From: Epiperipatus broadwayi
Lineage: Eukaryota > Onychophora > Udeonychophora > Euonychophora > Peripatidae
Length of the DNA stretch: 64,000 nt
Assembly (NCBI GenBank): GCA_028023455.1
Contig: JAQFVV010006825.1
Coordinates: 124,001 to 188,000, forward strand
Direction of reading: 5' to 3'
Below are positions 58,279-64,000 of this stretch, one piece after another. Within the stretch, counting starts at the first letter, position 1. Each line of letters opens with the position of its first letter. Position numbers and translations under genes: made by a program. The notes under the pieces were generated by a model, which made no database searches, was not told the DNA's origin, and saw only the letters and a program-made list of their open reading frames with translations.

Positions 58279-59761
58279 TGTATTTATATTGATATAGGCA
58301 CATATAATTTTATCTAAAATTATATTATTAAAATAATCGTTCATAAAAGAAAAACATAAAATTAAACGTTGAAGAGTTTATTGCAGTTTGTTTTAGAAAA
58401 GGATAAGAATCAAATAGTTTTCTAGCATTAGTTTTGAAATAAAAAAGCTACAATTAATTAATCAAAAGGGGAGAGAGGTGTTTCGTTAGAGAAATTAAAC
58501 TAAGGGTTATAAAAGGAAATAAAGAGTTTTTATTAGTATTCGTAAAAATATAATTTAAAAAGTTAAAACATACAAATCTCTTTTCATTCAAGTTTAATTA
58601 AAGAAAAAATAATGTTAAAACTAAATAGTAAATTGTATTAAAAATATATGTGCGATTTGTAAATAAATAAAATGTATGCGAAATAAAAGAAGATTATCAT
58701 TAAAAACACGGCAATGGTTATTAATAAAATAAAACAAGACGTTTATCAAATGATTATCACCGGAATTATTTCGACAACATGTTGCAGATATAAATAGACT
58801 TTTTTATCGGACAGTGAATCAGTTCACAAATTTATTGAGTGAGTGCAGTTCAGAAATTAATTGAATCAGCTGAGTTAATTATACCCAGAAACAAAATGCA
58901 GTGCTGAGAAGATTTTGGGAATTCACGCCTCTCCACAGCCTAAAAAGTCCGATGAAAACAGCAAGATCTGCCCGTGAAATAATGTCAACGTAACAACTTA
59001 GAAAATCTCCATCAGTATCTAATTGTCTCCAATAGTAATAATCGTGAATAATAAGGAAACTCATCAAGGAAATGTCCCAGCTGGCTGGAAGCATTCATAC
59101 TGGAACCATTCATACTGGAAGAAACAACAAATAAGAAGAAAACAATGTGTTAAATCTACGTTCAAAATCCTAGGTAAAACATTTGCTTATTTTCGTTTAT
59201 ACTGTAATAGCCATTGCATTTCATTAATTCGTGCGAATCCTCCAAGAGTCTAATTATATGAACTCGATATCATGCATAAATGAACTATTGATATGTGTTT
59301 AAATTTCAAATGCTATGTAATACTTTATTATTATTATGTGTGTGCATGAGTTAATATGTGCGTGATCCTTATATCAATATTATTGGTTAAATTAGATAAA
59401 TACTAGTGTTCGGTTATGAAAATATACAAGAATATTTAAACTAGTTTAGAAATTTTAATTTAAAAATATGCATGTGTTTTTATTAGAATTATAAAATGTT
59501 TAAATTTAGTAAATAAATGTTAGTTAATAAATTGTCTTTAAAATTAAACTTTATTTGTTGGTCAATTCTTTTACCAAAACTTTTATCAATCTCTTTTATA
59601 AATTCCGTTTACAATTCTTTTATCAATTCTTTTAACCACTAATGAAGTATAATCTATTAATGATTACAAACAGCTGAGCTAGTCATGGATTTAGGCATTG
59701 AGTTAGTGGCCACTGTTTAAAGTGCGTTGTCTATTCTTTTAGTATTCTTTTAGAATAAACA
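58279..59761 (+). repeat. Left LTR (1,483 bp)
   Basis: Begins TGTATTTATATT and ends AGAATAAACA, two bases before the PBS, so it has TG...CA ends. Homologous, in the same orientation, to the old LTR at 2.0-3.4 kb, whose end also precedes a TGGCGCC core; this independently fixes the LTR orientation as plus. The first 1,340 bp recur inverted at 62,421-63,762; the last ~143 bp do not. An open frame of 76 codons at 59,023-59,253 lies inside it. Confidence 0.85.
58784..58806 (+). promoter_or_regulatory. Candidate LTR promoter (TATA box)
   Basis: GATATAAATAGAC lies at the position expected for an LTR core promoter. It is followed about 25-30 bp later by GTGAATCAGTTCACA, which contains an initiator-like TCAGT. 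The same sequence occurs inverted at about 63,240-63,260 in the right arm, so transcription could start inward from both ends. Assigned by motif and position only. Confidence 0.4.
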
Positions 59762-59763
59762 GC

Positions 59764-59781
59764 TGGCGCCCATGTTTATAC
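59764..59781 (+). promoter_or_regulatory. Primer-binding site (TGGCGCCC)
   Basis: TGGCGCCCATGTTTATAC starts two bases after the LTR end. The TGGCGCCC core fits a lysine-type tRNA primer. The related old copy at 3,426 keeps the same core in the same place. Confidence 0.7.
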
Positions 59782-60314
59782 ACAAACAAAAAAGTGCTTT
59801 GGATTTGGTGTTGAACTCAACAGTGAAGAAGAAGCTATGTCCTGGAAATGTAAGGGTAGTTATATACTTTATAGCTATCGTTTGGGCATACATATTCTCC
59901 GAGTATATTCTTCTCTGCCTAAGAGACCGGTGTTTCGAATAGACATATTCGAACTCGGTTCAAATGGCTTTACCCAATGTGGGACGAACTTGTCATAAAT
60001 GACAGTTAATTAAATACTTTGTTCTTGTTGAAAATAAAAATCTAAAAAGTTAAATTACGTATGTAAAAGGGTTTTAATTTAAAAAAAAAAAAAAGAATTG
60101 ACCGAATTTTTTTTTTTTCGAAATGAAAAGAGATTTTGACATTTATGCTATCAAATCAGAGTCAATTAGATGTTATGGGCAGAGCTAAAGCATTATATTG
60201 GGTAGAGAAAAGGACTAAAAAGGTGGAGTTGGTGTGAGTTTCCATCTTAGTAAGAAAAATAAATAAATAATTTGTATTTAAATTTAGTTTAACATAAGCG
60301 CTAGTACTTTAAAA
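59782..60314 (+). other. Leader of the inverted-LTR element
   Basis: No coding frame. AACAAAAAAGTGCTTTGGAT and CTTCTCTGCCTAAGAGACC are shared with the leader at 3.45-3.6 kb. A TTCGAACTCGGTTCAAATGG block near 59,949 resembles a doubled tRNA B box, possibly chance. Contains A- and T-homopolymers at about 60,080-60,120. Confidence 0.5.
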
Positions 60315-60554
60315 TTGAAATTTTCGAAAATGGATCTGAAAGAAAGCCCAATATATTTTAAAAATCCACAGTTAGTGGAAAAACAGAAAGAAGAAGTATC
60401 TGACATGCGAATGATGATGAAAATGATGATGAATATGATGGAAGAAATGCATCAAGAATTTAAACAAAGTCAGTTAGAACTCAAGGCAGAATTGAAGGAA
60501 GAAATTAGTCAGGTTAAAACAGAAATTAAAGAACTCAGAGCAGAAGAGAAATAA
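60315..60554 (+). CDS. Short coiled-coil protein, gag-like position
   Basis: 79 codons. I do not recognise a family. The N-terminus is unremarkable (MKFSKMDLKESPIYFK). Residues about 22-45 are extremely rich in Met and Glu (MRMMMKMMMNMMEEMH). Residues 46-79 alternate Glu, Lys, Leu and Gln in a heptad-compatible pattern (ELKEEISQVKTEIKELRAEE) that predicts a coiled coil. It is the first open frame after PBS and leader, where Gag normally begins, and coiled coils occur at Gag N-termini of several gypsy elements. The frame closes at 60,552; homologous coding may continue in other frames into the next ORF, so this could be the head of a broken Gag. A second ATG at 60,330 (MDLKES) is an alternative start. 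Confidence 0.4.
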   Translation: MKFSKMDLKESPIYFKNPQLVEKQKEEVSDMRMMMKMMMNMMEEMHQEFKQSQLELKAELKEEISQVKTEIKELRAEEK

Positions 60555-60644
60555 GATGTGAGATAACGGTAAAGGTAGAGAAGAACCAAGAAGTTATAGT
60601 TAGATTTAATTAAAGAAAGTCAGGAAGTTGAAAAGGAAGTTGAG

Positions 60645-60941
60645 GTGATAAAAGACATAGAAATTGAATTAGAATCAGATAGCGTTGTGATAAATAAAGT
60701 AGACAAACATAAGTTCAAGGTAGTAGATAGTGTAGAAAAGTTTTTACAAAAATTTAAAAAGGTTAAAGTAAATGTTCGCATTCGCTGTAGACGTAGATTT
60801 AAAACAAAGAGAAAGCATAGAAAAAAATATTCCCAGATTGAAGTAATTCGGAGTTTGTCTAGATATAAAGGTTTTCTGAGTTACGAAGTCGAAAACAGAA
60901 CGGAAAGAGAAAGAGATAAAATAGATTTTAATCAAGAATAA
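60645..60941 (+). CDS. Basic, charged ORF of unknown function
   Basis: 98 codons, not recognised. Residues 1-35 are acidic/mixed (IEIELESD, VDKHKFKVVDSVEKFLQKF). Residues 40-62 are strongly basic (RIRCRRRFKTKRKHRKK), as in a nucleic-acid-binding tail or nuclear localisation signal. The end is charged again (NRTERERDKIDF). No zinc knuckle is present. It lies 90 bp after the coiled-coil frame and may be the second half of a degraded or frameshifted Gag. The frame on the opposite strand at 60,744-60,935 is its shadow. Confidence 0.35.
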   Translation: MIKDIEIELESDSVVINKVDKHKFKVVDSVEKFLQKFKKVKVNVRIRCRRRFKTKRKHRKKYSQIEVIRSLSRYKGFLSYEVENRTERERDKIDFNQE

Positions 60942-61935
60942 AAGTGAGAATATGGAGTATGATTTATATTATAAAATTAGTAGAAAGAAAGAAGGAATCA
61001 CCTGACATAGTTTAAAAGTTAGTAATCGGGCAGAATAGTAAAGGAAATAAACAAAAAAGACCGGAAATGGACTATGAGTCTAAGATAATTATTTTGATGT
61101 AGGTGAAAAGCCTGAATTAGAATTTCGCTATTTAAAATGATGGATTGTTTTGTCAAATAATAATAACGGAGGCTTCGCAAAATAAAAGATTTTTTTCTCC
61201 ACGCACATATTAATTAAGGAAATGTTCATAAATAAACAGTTCAAATAAATAAAAATCAATAAAATCAAGTTAATTAAATGGGTCAAATTAAGGATTCAGA
61301 AATAATGTTGTAGAATTAAATAAATGAATAAAATAACGGAAATACATAAAATAAAAACAAGTTAAATAAATAAGTATAATATATCTGTAGAAAATAAATA
61401 AAATATTCGTAGTAAAATAAAATAGTTTTTTGAATATACGCATGTTAAAATAAAAGTTTGTTTTGAATACTGTAAGTTAAGAAAAGGATGTAAATAAATT
61501 GTTTAAAATAATCAAGATAAAAAAAAAAAATCTCTAGTAAAATAATAATGAATGAATCATAATAAAGCAAAATAGTTTTTTTTCTGAGTACACGCACGTT
61601 AATATATAAGTTAAAGTAATGGGTTAAAGTAATATTGTAATATAAATAAATATGTAAATTGATGTCCGTGATAGTTTAAAGGTAATATTATAAGATTAGT
61701 GTAAAACTAAATATTTAAATAATGTTCATAATGAATTTAAAAATAATATAAATGAAAGTCAATCTAAGTTGTATTAGGAGTGTATAAGGGTTCGAATCTA
61801 AAGGGATGAGGGTAGTATTGAAATAAGTTAGATAAGGATTAAGTTTAAAGCTCTTGACTGGATAGGTTCTAGTACCCGCAACGGATTGGCCGGGATCACT
61901 CCTCTTTTAAAAAAGTGCACTGGCAACAACCAGAG
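60942..61935 (+). other. Interior of the element without pol
   Basis: About 1 kb of AT-rich sequence full of AAATAAAT-type runs. In a full LTR retrotransposon reverse transcriptase would be expected here. I looked for its motifs on both strands and found none. This is the main reason for calling the element non-autonomous. Confidence 0.55.
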
Positions 61936-62335
61936 TAAGTCATAAGTCACTTTTCAGGGGAGAATCCCCATATCTCATACCTCGTTTTCCAAAGCGTAAT
62001 TCGGAATGGACAGTTGAAAATTCCTGCCATTGCAGCTGCTTAGTCAAAGTCCCGATCAAGAGAATCGGCAATCGTTTTCCAGGGCGTAAGTCGGAAATGG
62101 ACAGTTGAAATTCCTGCCATTTGCAGCCACCTTTTCTTAGTCAAAGTCCGATCAAGAGAATCGGCAGCCAAAGCTTCATTTATAAAAGATCCCTGTGCCA
62201 CAAATTTAGTTTGTCCTCATGGTCATTATCCAGGATGAATATTGTAAGCAGTGTTACCAGCATAGAAAGAAGAAAAGCATAATTGGAGATTGCCCTTGGC
62301 ATGGAAAAGGAAAAGATACCAAAAACCAAACTTAG
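61936..62335 (+). pseudogene. Unrecognised Cys/His-rich coding relic
   Basis: From the stop near 61,936 one frame reads SHFSGENPHISYLVFQSV and, 30 codons later, IVFQGVSRKWTVEIPAI. These are the starts of two tandem copies of a 90-bp unit (from 61,983 and from 62,073), in frame with each other but with a TAG inside the first. The frame continues KVRSRESAAKASF, then DPCATNLVCPHGHYPG, and stops at about 62,237. In a neighbouring frame, overlapping its end, an ATG at 62,219 opens 38 codons with DEYCKQCYQH and IIGDCPWHGKGK. Cys and His spacing there (C-x2-C-x12-C-x2-H) looks like a zinc site and recalls the C-x2-C...C-P-x-H-G knuckle next to PR/SET domains, but that likeness is weak. Sequence is GC-richer than the rest of the interior. 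Not integrase by any motif I know. Confidence 0.4.
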
Positions 62336-62401
62336 AGAGAATAATAAATTAAGATTTAATGTTGTCAGAGATAAAATGGTCAAAAATGACACATTTTACT
62401 C

Positions 62402-62417
62402 TCAAAAGGAAGGGCGG
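62402..62417 (+). promoter_or_regulatory. Polypurine tract
   Basis: TCAAAAGGAAGGGCGG, followed by TGTA, lies exactly where a plus-strand primer tract should precede a 3' LTR. What follows TGTA is the inverted LTR rather than the expected LTR start, which also begins TGTA. The four bases are a microhomology at the switch. Confidence 0.6.
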
Positions 62418-62420
62418 TGT

Positions 62421-63762
62421 AATTGTAAAAGGAATTTATAAAAGAGATTGATAAAAGAATTTTGGTAAAAGAATTGACCGACAAATAAAGTTTAATTTTA
62501 AAGACAATTTATTAACTAACATTTATTTACTAAATTTAAACATTTTATAATTCTAATAAAAACACACGCATATTTTTAAATTAACATTTCTAAACTAGTT
62601 TAAATATTCTTGTATATTTTCATAACCGAACACTGGTATTTATCTAATTTAACCAATAATATTGATATAAGGATCACGCACATATTAACTCATGCACACA
62701 CATAATAATAATAAAGTATTACATAGCATTTGAAATTTAAACACACATATCAATAGTTCATTTATGTATGATATCGAGTTCATATAATTAGACTCTTGGA
62801 GGATTCGCACAAATTAATGAAATGCAATGGCTATTATAGTATAAACGAAAATAAGCAAATGTTTTATATAGGATTTTGAACATAGATTTAACACTTTGTT
62901 TTCTTCTTGTTTGTTGTTTCTTCCAGTATGAATGGTTCCAGTATGAATGCTTCCAGCCAGCTGGGACGTTTCCTTGATGAGTTTCCTTATTATTCACGAT
63001 TATTACTATTGAAGATAATTAGATACTGATGGAGATTTTCTAAGTTGTTACGTTGAAATTATTTCACGGGCAGATCTTGCTGTTTTCATCGGACTTTTTA
63101 GGCTGTGGAGAGGTGTGAATTCCCAAAATCTTCTCAGCACTGCATTTTGTTTCTGGGTATAATTAACTCAACTGATTCAATTAATTTCTGAACTGCACTC
63201 ACTCAATAAATTTGTGAACTGATTCACTGTCCGATAAAAAAGTCTATTTATATCTGCAACGTGTTGTCGAAATATTTCCGGTGATAATCATTTGATAAAC
63301 GTGTTGTTTTATTTTATTAATAACCACTGCCATGTTTTTAATGATAATCTTCTTTTATTTCGCATACATTTTATTTATTTACAAATTGCACATATATTTT
63401 TAATACAATTTACTATTTAGTTTTAACATTATTTTTTCTTTAATTAAACTTGAATGAAAAGAGATTTGTATGTTTTAACTTTTTAAATTATATTTTTACG
63501 AATACTAATAAAAACTCTTTACTTCCTTTTATAATCCTTAGTTTAATTTCTCTAACGAAACACCTCTCTCCCCTTCTGATTAATTAATTGTAGCTTTTTT
63601 ATTTCAAAACTAATGTTAGAAAACTATTTGATTCTTATCCTTTTCTAAAACAAACTGCAATAAACTCTTCAACGTTTGATTTTATGTTTTTCTTTTATGA
63701 ACGATTATTTTAATAATATAATTTTAGATAAAATTATATGAGCCTATATCAATATAGGTACA
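62421..63762 (-). repeat. Right LTR in inverted orientation, 3'-truncated
   Basis: Near-exact reversed complement of 58,279-59,618, lacking the final ~143 bp of the left LTR. The internal open frame recurs on the minus strand as 69 codons (62,788-62,997) with a handful of amino-acid differences from its 76-codon partner. The inner edge abuts the polypurine tract. Confidence 0.85.

Positions 63763-63838
<76 letters not shown>
63763..63838. repeat. (TA)n microsatellite
   Basis: A TA dinucleotide run with one TTA interruption, abutting the element end; the left end of the element also abuts a short TA run. Confidence 0.95.
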
Positions 63839-63839
<1 letters not shown>

Positions 63840-64000
63840 AAGCAATGGATCTGAAGTCCGATCCATGCTTCACATCTTCCTATAAACTTAATTAATATTG
63901 TAGACCTAAATTAAGTTTATAGTTCAATATCAGCAGGGTTTTGCATTAGAGTTAAAAATAGTTATGCTTATTAAATGTGTATTACAGTTAAATATTTTAT
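63839..64000. other. Window end with two small hairpins
   Basis: GAAGCAATGGATC / GATCCATGCTTC form an imperfect hairpin at 63,839-63,871. TATAAACTTAATT / AATTAAGTTTATA form a perfect 13-bp one at 63,881-63,921. They may belong to another palindromic element running past the window end. Confidence 0.5.

Larger units (their letters stand above)
58279..63762 (+). mobile_element. LTR-type element with inverted terminal LTRs, ~5.5 kb
   Basis: Left LTR, PBS, gag-like ORFs, a Cys/His-rich relic, a polypurine tract and then the same LTR in reverse orientation. The outer ends TGTATTTATATTGATATAGG and its near complement at 63,743-63,762 mirror each other. In stretches I compared, the arms differ at only about one base in seventy, so the structure is young. 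No reverse transcriptase, RNase H or integrase motif is visible in the 2.65-kb interior, so it is non-autonomous. Direct LTRs are the rule for LTR retrotransposons; inverted ones suggest an intramolecular rearrangement, or a second LTR inserted in opposite orientation. Both sides abut TA-rich DNA and no target-site duplication can be read. Confidence 0.8.

Noticed and set aside
58279-63762. DIRS-type retrotransposon because of inverted ends
   Set aside because: No tyrosine recombinase or DIRS RT motif; LTR, PBS and PPT are in gypsy-like positions and the inverted repeats are far longer than usual for DIRS.
58279-63762. Maverick/Polinton or other large long-TIR DNA transposon
   Set aside because: Interior of 2.65 kb has no polymerase B, ATPase, protease or integrase motif, and the left terminal repeat is an LTR by its PBS junction.

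Overview
This is a very AT-rich, repeat-dense stretch of an animal (metazoan) nuclear genome. I found no intact host gene, no tRNA or rRNA gene, no operon and no bacterial-type signal. Almost everything recognisable is a transposable element or its debris: Ty3/gypsy-like LTR retrotransposons, APE-type non-LTR retrotransposons (LINEs) of RTE-like style, a Penelope-like element (PLE), tRNA-derived SINE relics, long palindromic foldback/MITE elements, and a peculiar modular repeat family that forms palindromic arrays. A decayed C2H2 zinc-finger gene fragment is the only host-type coding relic I trust. Its linker and finger style, with PLEs, RTE-like LINEs and gypsy elements, would fit a mollusc with expanded zinc fingers such as a cephalopod. 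That placement is a weak inference; other AT-rich invertebrates are possible.

Layout. About 2.0-3.6 kb is an old LTR plus primer-binding site and leader, related to the young element at 58.3-63.8 kb. 5.3-5.6 kb is a CpG-rich island in otherwise CpG-poor DNA. 6.3-6.6, 9.4-10.9, 13.8-14.1, 14.7-15.0 and 16.2-16.8 kb are foldback elements. 21.4-28.7 kb is a rearranged LTR retrotransposon: two ~2.09-kb LTRs enclose gag/protease debris, a truncated third LTR with a good PBS, and an integrase tail. 28.9-30.3 kb is an antisense LINE endonuclease relic. 36.4-37.1 kb holds the zinc-finger pseudogene. 43.9-46.1 kb is a decayed gypsy gag-pol. 46.3-53.7 kb is three LINE relics in a row (minus, plus, minus), with a foldback nested in the first, a perfect 208-bp tandem duplication in the second, and a 1.9-kb palindromic repeat array with a 14-bp target-site duplication in the third. 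54.3-55.8 kb is a PLE interrupted by another copy of the array repeat. 57.4-58.3 kb is a diverged palindromic relative of that repeat.

58.28-63.76 kb is the most striking object: a young LTR-type element whose two LTRs are in inverted rather than direct orientation. Between them lie a PBS, a short coiled-coil gag-like ORF, a basic ORF, an unrecognised Cys/His-rich coding relic with an internal 30-codon duplication, and a polypurine tract, but no visible reverse transcriptase or integrase.

The coding relics do not work together in any pathway; all pol-type frames seen carry stops, frameshifts or lost catalytic residues. Boundaries are by eye, and similarity statements come from reading the sequence rather than from computed alignments.
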